Origin: Rugalucina vietnamica
Lineage: Eukaryota > Mollusca > Bivalvia > Lucinida > Lucinidae
Assembly: GCA_964017185.1 (NCBI GenBank)
Contig: OZ024874.1
Coordinates: 53,534,856-53,598,855 of the forward strand
Reading direction: 5' to 3'
DNA: 64,000 nucleotides
The position numbers and the translations under genes were made by a program. Under the pieces are notes generated by a model, which saw only the letters and a list, made by a program, of their open reading frames with translations, was not told the DNA's origin and ran no database searches. This document shows, in pieces, positions 13,974-29,000 of the stretch; positions within the stretch are counted from its first letter, which is position 1, and each line of letters begins with the position of its first letter.

Positions 13974-16900
13974 TTGCCTCTAACCTTACTTACTGCTAAC
14001 TCGAAAATACCTAACCCTACCGTTATATACAGTATAGTGCACTTATTTGACCCCATATATCTGAGAACCCACATGGTGAGATTTCGATTTTATTTTCTCT
14101 ATTTCTTGGGCTTTACGAGGGCTCACTTTGACCAAAATTTGATTGACCTGAATTGCCTCTAACCTTACTTACTGCTAACTCGAAAATACCTACCCATACC
14201 ATTATATACAGTATAGTGCACTTATTTGACCCCATATATCTGAGAACCCACATGGTGAGATTTCGATTTTATTTTCTCTTTTTCTTGGGCTCTACCAGGG
14301 CTCACTTTGACCCAGATTTGATTGACCTGAATTGCCTCTAACTTTACTTACTGCTAACTCGAAAATACCTACCCATACCTTTATTTACAGTATTGTGCAC
14401 TTATTTGACCCCATATATCTGAGAACCCACATGGTGAGATTTCGATTTTATTTTCTCTATTTCTTGGGCTCTACAAGGGCTCACTTTGACCAAAATTTGA
14501 TTGACCTCAATTGCCTCTAATCATACCTACTGCTAACTCGAAAATACCTACCCATACCATTATATATAGTATAGAGCACTTATTTGACCCCATATATCTG
14601 AGAACCCACATGGTAAGATTTCAATTTTATTTTCTCTATTTCTTGGGCTCTACCAGGGCTCACTTTGACCCAAATTTGATTGACCTGAATTGCCTCTAAC
14701 CTTACTTACTGCTAACTCGAAAATACCTACCCATACCATTATATACAGTATAGTGCACTTATTTGACCCCATATATCTCAGAACCCACATGGTGAGATTT
14801 CGATTTTATTTTCTCTGCTTCTTGGGTTCTACCAGGGCTCACTGACCCAAATTTGATTGACCTGAATTGCCTCTAACCATACCTACTGCTAACACGAAAA
14901 TACCTACCCCTACCGTTATATACGGTATAGTGCACTTATTTGACCCCATATATCTGAGAACCCACATGGTGAGATTTCTACTTTATTTTCTCTATTTCTT
15001 GGGCTCTACCAGGGCTCACTTTGACCCAAATTTGATTGACCTGAATTGCCTCTAACCTTACTTATTGCTAACTCGAAAATACCTACCCCTACCGTTATAT
15101 ACAGTATAGTGCACTTATTTGACCCCATATATCTGAGAACCCACATGGTGAGATTTCGATTTTATTTTCTCTATTTCTTGGGCTCTACCAGGGCTCACTT
15201 TGACCAAAATTTGATTGACCTGAATTGCCTCAAACCTTACTTACTGCTAACTCGAAAATACCTACCCAAACCATTATATACAGTATAGTGCACTTATTTG
15301 ACCCCATATATCTGAGAACCCACATGGTGAGATTTCAATTTTATTTTCTCTATTTCTTGGGCTCTACCAGGGCTCACTTTGACCCACATTTGATTGACCT
15401 GAATTGCCTTTAACCTTACTTACTGCTAACTCGAAAATACCTACCCATAAATTTATTTACAGTATAGTGCACTTATTTAACCCCATATATCTGAGAACCC
15501 ACATGGTGAAATTTCGATTTTATTTTCTCTATTTCTTGGGCTCTACCAGGGCTCACTTTGACCAAAATTTGATTGACCTGAATTGCCTCTAACCATACCT
15601 ACTGCTAACTCGAAAATACCTACCCATACCATTATATTCAGTATAGTGCACTTATTTGACCCCATATATCTGAGAACCCACACGGTGAGATTTCGATTTT
15701 ATTTTCTCTGTTTCTTGGGCTCTACCAGGGCTCACCTTGACCCAAATTTGATTGACCTGAATTGCCTGTAACCATACCTATTGCTAACTCGAAAATACCT
15801 ACCCCTACCGTTATATACAGTATAGTGCACTTATTTGACCCCATATATCTGAGAACCAACATGGTGAGATTTCTATTTTATTTTCTCTATCTCTTGGGCT
15901 CTACCAAGGCTCACTTTGACCCAAATTTGATTGACCTGAATTGCCTCTAACCTTACTTACTGCTAACTCGAAAATACCTACCCATAAATTTATTTACTGT
16001 ACAGTGCACTTATTTGACCCCATATATCTGAGAACCCACATGGTGAGATTTCAATTTTATTTTCTCTATTTCTTGGGCTCTACCAGAGCTAACTTTGACT
16101 CAAATTTGATTGACCTGAATTGCCTCTAACCTTACTTACTGCTAACTCGAAAATACCTAACCCTACCGTTATATACAGTATAGTGCACTTATTTGACCCC
16201 ATATATCTGAGAACCCACTTGGTGACATTTCGATATTATTTTCTCTATTTCTTGGACTCTACCAGGGCTCACTTTGACCAAAATTTGATTGACCTGAATT
16301 GCCTCTAACCTTACTTACTGCTAACTCGAAAATACCTACCCATACCATTATATACAGTATAGTGCACTTACTTGACCCCATATATCTGAGAACCCACATG
16401 GTGAGATTTCGATTTTATTTTCTCTGTTTCTTAGGCTCTACCAGGGCTCACTTTGACCCAAATTTGATTGACCTGAATTGTCTCTAACCTTACTTACTGC
16501 TAACTCGAAAATAATTACCCATACCATTATATACAGTATAGTGCACTTATTTGACCCCATATATCTGAGAACCCACATGGTGAGATTTCAATTTTATTTT
16601 CTCTATTACTTGGGCTCTACCAGGGCTCACTTTGACCCAAATTTGATTGACCTGAATTGCCTCTAACCATACCTACTGCTAACTCGAAAATACATACCCC
16701 TAACGTTATATACAGTATAGTGCACTTGTTTGACCCCATATATCTGAGAACCCACATGGTGAGATTTCGATTTTATTTTCTCTGTTTCTTGGACTCTACG
16801 AGGGCTCACTTTGACCTAAATTTGATTGACCTGAATTGCCACCAACCTTACTTACTGCTAACTCGAAAATACCTAACCCTACCGTTATATACAGTATAGT

Positions 16901-19900
16901 GCACTTATTTGACCCCATATATCTGAGAACCCACATGGTGAGATTTCGATTTTATTTTCTCTATTTCTTGGGCTTTACGAGGGCTCACTTTGACCCAAAT
17001 TTGATTGACCTGAATTGCCTCTAACCTTACTTACTGCTAACTCGAAAATACCTACCCATACCATTATATACAGTATAGTGCACTTATTTGACCCCATATA
17101 TCTGAGAACCCACATGGTGAGATTTCGATTTTATTTTCTCTTTTTCTTGGGCTCTACCAGGGCTCACTTTGACCCAAATTTGATTGACCTGAATTGCCTC
17201 TAACTTTACTTACTGCTAACTCGAAAATACCTACCCATACCTTTATTTACAGTATTGTGCACTTATTTGACCCCATATATCTGAGAACCCACATGGTGAG
17301 ATTTCGATTTTATTTTCTCTATTTCTTGGGCTCTACAAGGGCTCACTTTGATCAAAATTTGATTGACCTCAATTGCCTCTAACTATACCTACTGCTAACT
17401 CGAAAATACCTACCCATACCATTATATACAGTATAGAGCACTTATTTGACCCCGTATATCTGAGAACCCACATGGTAAGATTTCAATTTTATTTTCTCTA
17501 TTTCTTGGGCTCTACCAGGGCTCACTTTGACCCAAATTTGATTGACCTGAATTGCCTCTAACCTTACTTACTGCTAACTCGAAAATACCTACCCATACCA
17601 TTATATACAGAATAGTGCACTTATTTGACCCCATATATCTGAGAACCCACATGGTGAGATTTCGATTTTATTTTCTCTGCTTCTTGGGCTCTACCAGGGC
17701 TCACTGACCCAAATTTGATTGACCTGAATTGCCTCTAACCATACATACTGCTAACTCGAAAATACCTACCCCTACCGTTATATACAGTATAGTGCACTTA
17801 TTTGACCCCATATATCTGAGAACCCACATGGTGAGATTTCTATTTTACTTTCTCTATTTCTTGGGCTCTACCAGGGCTCACTTTGACCCAAATTTGATTG
17901 ACCTGAATTGCCTCTAACCTTACTTACTGCTAACTCGAAAATACCTACCCCTACCGTTATATACAGTATAGTGCACTTATTTGACCCCATATATCTGAGA
18001 ACCCACATGGTGAGATTTCGATTTTATTTTCTCAATTTCTTGGGCACTACCAGGGCTCACTTTGACCAAAATTTGATTGACCTGAATTGCCTCAAACCTT
18101 ACTTACTGCTAACTCGAAAATACCTACCCATACCATTATATACAGTATAGTGCACTTATTTGACCCCATATATCTGAGAACCCACATGGTGAGATTTCGA
18201 TTTTATTTTCTCTATTTCTTGGGCTCTACCAGGGCTCACTTTGACCCAAATTTGATTGACCTGAATTGCCTTTTACCTTACTTACTGCTAACTCGAAAAT
18301 ACCTACCCATAAATTTATTTACAGTATAGTGCACTTATTTAACCCCATATATCTGAGAACCCACATGGTGAGATTTCGATTTTATTTTCTCTATTTCTTG
18401 GGCTCTACCAGGGCTCACTTTGACCAAAATTTGATTGACCTGAATTGCCTCTAACCATACCTACTGCTAACTCGAAAATACCTACCCATACCATTATATA
18501 CAGTATAGTGCACTTATTTGACCCCATATATCTGAGAACCCACACGGTGAGATTTCGATTTTATTTTCTCTGTTTCTTGGGCTCTACCAGGGCTCACCTT
18601 GACCCAAATTTGATTGACCTGAATTGCCTGTAACCATACCTACTGCTAACTCGAAAATACCTACCCCTACCGTTATATACAGTATAATGCACTTATTTGA
18701 CCCCATATATCTGAGAACCCACATGGTGAGATTTCGATTTTATTTTCTCTATTTCTTGGGCTCTACCAAGGCTCACTTTGACCCAAATATGATTGACCTG
18801 AATTGCCTCTAACCTTACTTACTGCTAACTCGAAAATACCTACCCATAAATTTATTTACTGTACAGTGCACTTATTTGACCCCATATATCTGAGAACCCA
18901 CATGGTGAGATTTCGATTTTATTTTCTCTATTTCTTGGGCTCTACCAGAGCTCACTTTGACCCAAATTTGATTGACCTGAATTGCCTCTAACCTTACTTA
19001 CTGCTAACTCGAAAATACCTACCCCTACCGTTATATACAGTATAGTGCACTTATTTGACCCCATATATCTGAGAACCCACATGGTGAGATTTCGATTTTA
19101 TTTTCTCTCTTTCTTGGACTCTACCAGGGCTCACTTTGACCAAAATTTGATTGACCTGAATTGCCTCTTACCTTACTTACTGCTAACTAGAAAATACCTA
19201 CCCATACCATTATATACAGTATAGTGCACTTATTTGACCCCATATATCTGAGAACCCACATGGTGCGATTTCGATTTTATTTTCTCTGTTTCTTAGGCTC
19301 TACCAGGGCTCACTTTGACCCAAATTTGATTGACCTGAATTGTCTCTAACCTTACTTACTGCTAACTCGAAAATACCTACCCATACCATTATATACAGTA
19401 TAGTGCACTTATTTGACCCCATATATCTGAGAACCCACACGGTGAGATTTCGATTTTATTTTCTCTGTTTCTTGGACTCTACCAGGGCTCACCTTGACCC
19501 AAATTTGATTGACATGAATTGCCTGTAACCATACCTACTGCTAACTCGAAAATACCTACCCCTACCGTTATATACAGTATAATGCACTTATTTGACCCCA
19601 TATATCTGAGAACCCACATGGTGAGATTTCTATTTTATTTTCTCTATTTCTTAGGCTCAACCAAGGCTTACTTTGACCCAAATTTGATTGACCTGAATTG
19701 CCTCTAACCTTACTTACTGCTAACTCGAAAATACCTACCCATAAATTTATTTACTGTACAGTGCACTTATTTGACCCCATATATCTGAGAACCCACATGG
19801 TGAGATTTCGATTTTATTTTCTCTATTTCTTGGGCTCTACCAGAGCTCACTTTGACCCAAATTTTATTGACCTGAATTGCCTCTAACCTTACTTACTGCT

Positions 19901-22750
19901 AACTCGAAAATACCTACCCCTACCGTTATATACAGTATAGTGCACTTATTTGACCCCATATATCTGAGAACCCACATGGTGAGATTTCGATTTTATTTTC
20001 TCTGTTTCTTGGACTCTACCAGGGCTCACTTTGACCAAAATTTGATTGACCTGAATTGCCTCTAACCTTACTTACTGCTAACTCGAAAATACCTACCCAT
20101 ACCATTATATACAGTATAGTGCACTTATTTGACCCCATATATCTGAAACCCACATGGTGAGATTTCGATTTTATTTTCTCTGTTTCTTAGGCTCTACCAG
20201 GGCTCACTTTGACCCAAATTTGATTGACCTGAATTGTCTCTAACCTTACTTACTGCTAACTCGAAAATACCTACCCATACCATTATATACAGTATAGTGC
20301 ACTTATTTGACCCCATATATCTGAGAACCCACATGGTGAGATTTCAATTTTATTTTCTCTATTACTTGGGCTCTACCAGGGCTCACTTTGACCCAAATTT
20401 GATTGTCCTGAATTGCCTCTAACCATACCTACTGCTAACTCGAAAATACCTGCCCCTACCGTTATATACAGTATAGTGCACTTGTTTGACCCCATATATC
20501 TGAGAACCCACATGGTCAGATTTCGATTTTATTTTCTCTATTTCTTGGACTCTACGAGGGCTCACTTTGACATAAATTTGATTGACCTGAATTGCCACTA
20601 ACCTTCCTTACTGCTAACTCGAAAATACCTAACCCTACCGTTATATACAGTATAGTGCACTTATTTGACCCCATATATCTGAGAACCCACATGGTGAGAT
20701 TTCTATTTTATTTTCTCTATTTCTTGGGCTTTACAAGGGCTCACTTTGACCAAAATTTGATTGACCTGAATTGCCTCTAACCTTACTTACTGCTAACTCG
20801 AAAATACCTACCAATACCATTATATACAGTATAGTGCACTTATTTGACCCCATATATCTGATAACCCACATGGTGAGATTTCGATTTTATTTTCTCTTTT
20901 TCTTGGGCTCTACCAGGGCTCACTTTGACCCAAATTTGATTGACCTGAATTGCCTCTAACTTTACTTACTGCTAACTCGAAAATACCTACCCATACCTTT
21001 ATTTACAGTATAGTGCACTTATTTGACCCCATATATCTGAGAACCCACATGGTGAGATTTCGATTTTATTTTCTGTATTTCTTGGGCTCTACAAGGACTC
21101 ACTTTGACCAAAATTTGATTGTCCTCAATCGCCTCTAACCATACCTACTGCTAACTCGAAAATACCTACCCATACCATAATATACAGTATAGAGCACTTA
21201 TTTGACCCCATATATCTGAGAACCCACATGGTAAGATTTCAATTTTGTTTTCTCTATTTCTTGGGCTCTACCAGGGCTCACTTTGACTCAAATTTGATTG
21301 ACCTGAATTGCCTCTAACCTTACTTACTGCTAACTCGAAAATACCTACCCATACCATTATATACAGTCTAGTGCACTTATTTGACCCCATATATCTGAGA
21401 ACCCACATGGTGAGATTTCGATTTTATTTTCTCTGTTTCTTGGGCTCTACCAGGGCTCACTGACCCAAATTTGATTGACCTGAATTGCCTCTAACCATAC
21501 CTACTGCTAACTCGAAAATACCTACCCCTACCGTTATATACAGTATAGTGCACTTATTTGACCCCATATATCTGAGAACCCACATGGTGAGATTTCTATT
21601 TTATTTTCTCTGTTTCTTGGGCTCTACCAGGGCTCACTTTGACCCAAATTTGATTGACCTGAATTGCCTCTAACCTTACTTACTGCTAACTCGAAAATAC
21701 CTACCCCTACCGTTATATAAAGTATAGTGCACTTATTTGACCCCATATATCTGAGAACCCACATGGTGAGATTTCGATTTTATTTTCTCTATTTCTTGGG
21801 CTCTACCAGGGCTCACTTTGACCAAAATTTGATTGACCTGAATTTCCTCAAACCTTACTTACTGCTAACTCGAAAATACCTACCCATACCATTATATACA
21901 GTATAGTGCACTTATTTGACCCCATATATCTGAGAACCCACATGGTGAGATTTCGATTTTATTTTCTCTGTTTCTTGGGCTCTACCAGGGCTCACCTTGA
22001 CCCAAATTTGATTGACCTGAATTGCCTGTAACCATACCTACTGCTAACTCGAAAATACCTACCCCTACCGTTATATACAGTATAGTGCACTTATTTGACC
22101 CCATATATCTGAGAACCCACATGGTGAGATTTCTATTTTATTTTCTCTATTTCTTGGGCTCTACCAAGGCTCACTTTGACCCAAATTTGATTGACCTGAA
22201 TTGCCTCTAACCTTACTTACTGCTAACTCGAAAATACCTACCGTTAAATTTATTTACTGTACAGTGCACTTATTTGACCCCATATATCTGAGAACCCACA
22301 TGGTGAGATTTCGATTTTATTTTCTCTATTTCTTGGGCTCTACCAGAGCTCACTTTGACCCAAATTTGATTGACCTGAATTGCCTCTAACCTTACTTACT
22401 GCTAACTCGAAAATACCTACCCCTACCGTTATATACAGTATAGTGCACTTATTTGACCCCATATATCTGAGAACCCACATGGTGAGATTTCGATTTTATT
22501 TTCTCTATTTCTTGGACTCTACCAGGGCTCACTTTTACCAAAATTTGATTGACCTGAATTGCCTCTAACCTTACTTACTGCTAACTCGAAAATACCTACC
22601 CATACCATTATATACAGTATAGTGCACTTATTTGACCCCATATATTTGAGAACCCACATGGTGAGATTTCGATTTTATTTTCTCTGTTTCTTAGGCTCTA
22701 CCAGGGCTCACTTTGACCCAAATTTGATTGACCTGAATTGTATCTAACAT
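13974..22750 (+). repeat. Higher-order repeats in the right arm (2862, 895 and ~3756 bp)
   Basis: Monomers starting at 13974 to 15941 recur in order at 16836 to 18803, a shift of 2862 bases or 16 monomers. The pair at 18624 and 18803 recurs at 19519 and 19698, a shift of 895 or five monomers. The run starting at 16478 recurs from 20234, a shift of 3756 or 21 monomers. Shared markers include the three-base-shorter junction CTCACTGACCC (14840, 17700, 21460) and the TTTATTTACTGTACAG class. Several layers of block duplication are therefore superimposed. Confidence 0.8.
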
Positions 22751-24194
22751 TACTTACTGCTAACTCGAAAATACCTACCCATACCATTATATACAGTATA
22801 GTGCACTTATTTGACCCCATATATCTGAGAACCCACATGGTGAGATTTCAATTTTATTTTCTCTATTACTTGGGCTCTACAAGGGCTCACTTTGACCCAA
22901 ATTTGATTGACCTGAATTGCCTCTAACCATACCTACTGCTAACTCGAATATACCTACCCCTAACGTTATATACAGTATAGTGCACTTGTTTGACCCCATA
23001 TATCTGAGAACCCACATGGTGAGATTTCGATTTTATTTTCTCTATTTCTTGGACTCTACGAGGGCTCACTTTGAAAAAAATTTGATTGACCTGAATTGCC
23101 ACTAACCTTACTTACTGCTAACTCGAAAATACCTACGCATACCATTATATACAGTATAGTGCACTTATTTGACCCCATATATCTCAGAACCCACATTGTG
23201 AGATTTCGATTTTATTTTCTCTATTTCTTGGGCTCCACCAGGGCTCACTTTGACCCAAATTTGATTGACCTGAATTGCCTCTAACCATACCTACTGCTAA
23301 CTCGAAAATACTTACCCCTACCGTTATATTCAGTATAGTGCACTTATTTGACCCCATATATCTGAGAACCCACATGGTGAGATTTCAATTTTATTTTCTC
23401 TTTTTCTTGGGCTCTACCAGGGCTCACTTTGACCAAAATTTGATTGACCTGAATTGCCTCTAACCTTACTTACTGCTAACTCGAAAATACCTACCCATAC
23501 CATTATATACAGTATAGTGCACTTATTTGACCCCATATATCTGAGAACCCACATGGTGAGATTTCGATTTTATTTTCTCTATTTCTTGGGCTCTACCGGG
23601 GCTCACTTTGACCCAAATTTGATTGACATGAATTGTCTCTAACCTTACTTACTGCTAACTCGAAAATACCTACCCATACCATTATATACAGTATAGTGCA
23701 CTTATTTGACCCCATATATCTGAGAACCCACATGGTGAGATTTCGATTTTATTTTCTCTATTTCTTGGGCTCTACCAGGGTTCACTTAGACCCAAATTTG
23801 ATTGACCTGAATTGCCTCTAACCTTACTTACTGCTAACTCGAAAATACCTACCCATACCTTTATTTACAGTATAGTGCACTTATTTGACCCCATATATCT
23901 GAGAACCCACATGGTGAGATTTCGATTTTATTTTCTCTATTTCTTGGGCTCTACCAGAACTCACTTTGACCAAAATTTGATTGACCTGAATTGCCTCTAA
24001 CCTTACTTACTGCCAACTCGAAAATACCTACCCATACCATTATATACAGTATAGTGCACTTATTTGACCCCATATATCTGACAACCCACATGATGAGATT
24101 TCGATTTTATTTTCTCTATTTCTTGGGCTCTACCAGGGCTCACTTTGACCCAAATTTGATTGACATGAATTGTCTCTAACCTTACTTACTGCTA

Positions 24195-27100
24195 ACTCGA
24201 AAATACCCACCCATACCATTACCTACATTATAGTGCTATATCTGAGAACCCACATGGTGAGATTTCGATTTTATTTTCTCTATTTCTTGGGCTCTACCAG
24301 GGCTCACTTTGACCCAAATTTGATGGACCTGAATTGCCTCTAACCTTACTTACTGCTAACTCGAAAATACCTACCCATTCCTTTATTTACAGTATAGTGC
24401 ACTTATTTGACCCCATATATCTGAGAACCCACATGGTGAGATTTCGATTTTATTTTCTCTATTTCTTGGGCTCTACCAGGGCTCACTTTGACCCAAATTT
24501 GATTAGCCTAAATTGCCTCTAACCATACCTACTGCTAACTCGAAAATACCTACCCCTACCGTTATATACAGTATAGTGCACTTATTTGGCCCCATATATC
24601 TGAGAACCCACATGATGAGATTTCGATTTTATTTTCTCGATTTCTTGGGCTCTACCAGGACTCACTTTGACCAAAATTTGATTCACCTGAATTGCCTCTA
24701 ACCTTACTTACTGCTAACTCGAAAATACCTACCCATACAATTATATACAGTATAGAGCACTTATTTGACCCCATTTATCTGAGAACCCACATGGTGAGAT
24801 TTCGATTTTATTTTCTCTATTTCTTGGGCTCTACCAGGGCTCACTTTGACCCAAATTTGATTGACCTGTATTGTCTCTAACCTTACTTACTGCTAATTCG
24901 AAAATACCTACCCCTACCGTTATATACAGTATAGTGCACTTATTTGACCCCATATATCTGAGAACCCACATGGTGAGATTTCGATTTTATTTTCTCTATT
25001 TCTTGGGCTCTACCAGGGCTCACTTTGACCCAAATTTGATTGACCTGAATTGCCTCTAACCATACCTACTGCTAACTCGAAAATACCTACCCCTACCGTT
25101 ATATACAGTATAGTGCACTTATTTGACCCCATATATCTGAGAACCCACATGGTGAGATTTCGATTTTATTTTCTCTATTTCTTGGGCTCTACCAGGGCTC
25201 ACTTTGACCCAAATTTGATTGACCTGAATTGCCTCTAACCTTACTTACTGCTAACTCGAAAATACCTACCCATAAATTTATTTACTGTACAGTGCACTTA
25301 TTTGACCCCATATATCTGAGAACCCACATAGTGAGATTTCGATTTTATTTTTTCTATTTCTTGGGCTCTACCAGGGCTCACTTTGACCCAAATTTGATTG
25401 ACCTGAATTGCCTCTAACCATACCTACTGCTAACTCGAAAATACCTACCCCTTCCGTTATATACAGTATAGTGCACTTATTTGACCCCATATATCTGAGA
25501 ACCCACATAGTGAGATTTCGATTTTATTTTCTCTATTTCTTGGGCTCTACCAGGGCTCACTTTGACCCAAATTTGATTGACCTGAATTGCCTCTAACCTT
25601 ACTTACTGCTAACTCGAAAATACCTACCCATACCATTATATACAGTATAGTGCACTTATTTGACCCCATATATCTGAGAACCCACATGGTGAGATTTCGA
25701 TTTTATTTTCTCTATTTCTTGGGCTCTACCAGGGCTCACTTTGACCCAAATTTGATTGACCTGAATTGTCTCTAACCTTACTTACTGCTAACTCGAAAAT
25801 ACCTACCCATACCATTATCTACATTATAGTGCTATATCTGAGGACCCACATGGTGAGATTTCGATTTTATTTTCTCTATTTCTTGGGCTCTACCAGGGCT
25901 CACTTTGACCCAAATTTGATTGACCTGAATTGCCTGTAACCTTTCTTACTGCTAACTCGAAAATACCTACCCATACCTTTATTTACAGTATAGTGCACTT
26001 ATTTGACCCCATATATCTGAGAACCCACATGGTGAGATTTCGATTTTATTTTCTCTGTTTCTTGGGCTCTACCTGGGCTCACTTTGACTCAAATTTGATT
26101 AGCCTAAATTGCCTCTTACCTTACTTACTGCTAACTCGAAAATACCTACCCATACCATTATATACAGTATAGTGCACTTATTTGACCCCATATATCTGAG
26201 AACCCACATGGTAAGATTTCGATTTTATTTTCTCTATTTCTTGGGCTCTACCAGGGCTCACTTTGACCCAAATTTGATTGACCTGAATTGCCTCTAACCT
26301 TATTTTCTGCTTACTCGAAAATACCTACCCATACCGTTATATACAGTATAGTGCACTTATTTGACCCCATATATCTGAGAACCCACATGGTGAGATTTCG
26401 ATTTTATTTTCTCTATTTCTTGGGCTCTACCAGGGCTCACTTTGACCCAAATTTGATTAGCCTAAATTGCCTCTAACCATACCTACTGCTAACTCGAAAA
26501 TACCTACCCCTACCGTTATATACAGTATAGTGCACTTATTTGACCCCATATATCTGAGAACCCACATGATGAGATTTCGATTTTATTTTCTCGATTTCTT
26601 GGGCTCTACCAGGACTCACTTTGACCAAAATTTGATTCACCTGAATTGCCTCTAACCTTACTTACTGCTAACTCGAAAATACCTACCCATACAATTATAT
26701 ACAGTATAGAGCACTTATTTGACCCCATATATCTGAGAACCCACATGGTGAGATTTCGATTTTATTTTCTCTATTTCTTGGGCTCTACCAGGGCTCACTT
26801 TGACCCAAATTTGATTGACCTGTATTGTCTCTAACCTTACTTACTGCTAATTCGAAAATACCTACCCATACCATTATATACAGTATAGTGCACTTATTTG
26901 ACCCCATATATCTGAGAACCCACATGGTGAGATTTCGATTTTATTTTCTCTATTTCTTGGGCTCTACCAGGGTTCACTTTGACCCAAATTTGATTGACCT
27001 GAATTGCCTCTAACCTTACTTACTGCTAACTCGAAAATATCTACCCATACCTTTATTTACAGTATAGTGCACTTATTTGACCCCATATATCTGAGAACCC

Positions 27101-28330
27101 ACATGGTGAGATTTCGATTTTATTTTCTCTATTTCTTGGGCTCTACCAGGGCTCACTTTGACCCAAATTTGATTGACCTGAATTGTCTCTAACCTTACTT
27201 ACTGCTAACTCGAAAATACCTACCCATACCATTATCTACATTATAGTGCTATATCTGAGAACTCACATGGTGAGATTTCGATTTTATTTTCTCTATTTAT
27301 TGGGCTCTACCAGGGCTCACTTTGACCTAAATTTGATTGACCTGAATTGCCTGTAACCTTACTTACTGCTAACTCGAAAATACCTACCCATACCTTTATT
27401 TACAGTATAGTGCACTTATTTGACCCCATATATCTGAGAACCCACATGGTGAGATTTCGATTTTATTTTCTCTATTTCTTGGGCTCTACCAGGGCTCACT
27501 TTGACCCAAATTTGATTCACCTGAATTGCCTCTAACCATACCTACTGCTAACTCGAAAATACCTACCCCTACCGTTATATACAGTATAGTGCACTTATTT
27601 GACCCCATATATCTGAGAACCCACATGGTGAGATTTCGATTTTATTTTCTCTATTTCTTGGGCTCTACCAGGGCTCACTTTGACCCAAATTTGATTGACC
27701 TGAATTGCCTCTAACCTTACTTACTGCTAACTCGAAAATACCTACCCATACCATTATATACAGTATAATGCACTTATTTGACCCCATATATCTAAGAACC
27801 CACATGGTGAGATTTCGATTTTATTTTTTCTATTTCTTGGGCTCTACCAGGGCTCACTTTGACCCAAATTTGATTGACCTGAATTGCCTCTAACCATACC
27901 TACTGCAAACTCGAAAATACCTACCCCTTCCGTTATATACAGTATAGTGCACTTATTTGACCCCATATATCTGAGAACCCACATGGTGAGATTTCGATTT
28001 TATTTTCTCTATTTCTTGGGCTCTACCAGGGCTCACTTTGACCCAAATTTGATTGACCTGAATTGCCTCTAACCTTACTTACTGCTAACTCGAAAATACC
28101 TACCCATACCATTATATACAGTATAGTGCACTTATTTGACCCCATATATCTGAGAACCCACATGGTGAGATTTCGATTTTATTTTCTCTATTTCTTGGGC
28201 TCTACCAGGGCTCACTTTGACCCAAATTTGATTGACCTGAATTGTCTCTAACCTTACTTACTGCTAACTCGAAAATACCTACCCATACCATTATCTACAT
28301 TATAGTGCTATATCTGAGGACCCACATGGT
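24195..28330 (+). repeat. Short ~164-bp monomers with a shared 15-base deletion
   Basis: Four right-arm units (near 24230, 25825, 27238 and 28300) lack the segment containing CACTTATTTGACCCC. They read ATTATAGTGCTATATCTGAG, mostly preceded by ATTATCTAC. The same changes occur together each time, so this is one lineage amplified with its surrounding block. The same variant occurs once in the left arm near 11400-11435, in reverse orientation. Confidence 0.85.
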
Positions 28331-29000
28331 GTGATTTCGATTTTATTTTCTCTATTTCTTGGGCTCTACCAGGGCTCACTTTGACCCAAATTTGATTGAC
28401 CTGAATTGCCTGTAACCTTTCTTACTGCTAACTCGAAAATACCTACCCATACCTTTATTTACAGTATAGTGCACTTATTTGACCCCATATATCTGAGAAC
28501 CCACATGGTGAGATTTCGATTTTATTTTCTCTGTTTCTTGGGCTCTACCAGGGCTCACTTTGACTCAAATTTGATTAGCCTAAATTGCCTCTTACCTTAC
28601 TTACTGCTAACTCGAAAATACCTACCCATACCATTATATACAGTATAGTGCACTTATTTGACCCCATATATCTGAGAACCCACATGGTGAGATTTCGATT
28701 TTATTTTCTCTATTTCTTGTGCTCTACCAGGGCTCACTTTGACCCAAATTTGATTGACCTGAATTGCCTCTAACCTTATTTTCTGCTTACTCGAAAATAC
28801 CTACCCATACCGTTATATACAGTATAGTGCACTTATTTGACCCCATATATCTGAGAACCCACATGGTGAGATTTCGATTTTATTTTCTCTATTTCTTAGG
28901 CTCTAACAGGGCTCACTTTGACCCAAATTTGATTGACCTGAATGGCCTCTAACCTTACTTACTGCTAACTCGAAAATACCTACCCCTACCGTTATATACA
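24330..29000 (+). repeat. Distal right-arm block duplications (1954 and 2476 bp)
   Basis: The units starting at 24513, 24692 and 24871 recur at 26467, 26646 and 26825, a shift of 1954 bases. The units from 25587 to 26288 recur at 28063 to 28764, a shift of 2476 bases. Shared rare states include CATGATGAGATTTCG, the CTCGATTTCTTGG variant, the TTATTTTCTGCTTACTCG unit and the short monomer. Copies look nearly identical. Confidence 0.8.

Noticed and set aside
209-28952. More than 130 open frames of 62 to 80 codons across the satellite as a tandem gene family
   Set aside because: They recur with the 179-base monomer, start at TTG, overlap neighbours by ten bases and vanish in widely amplified units with a one-base loss.
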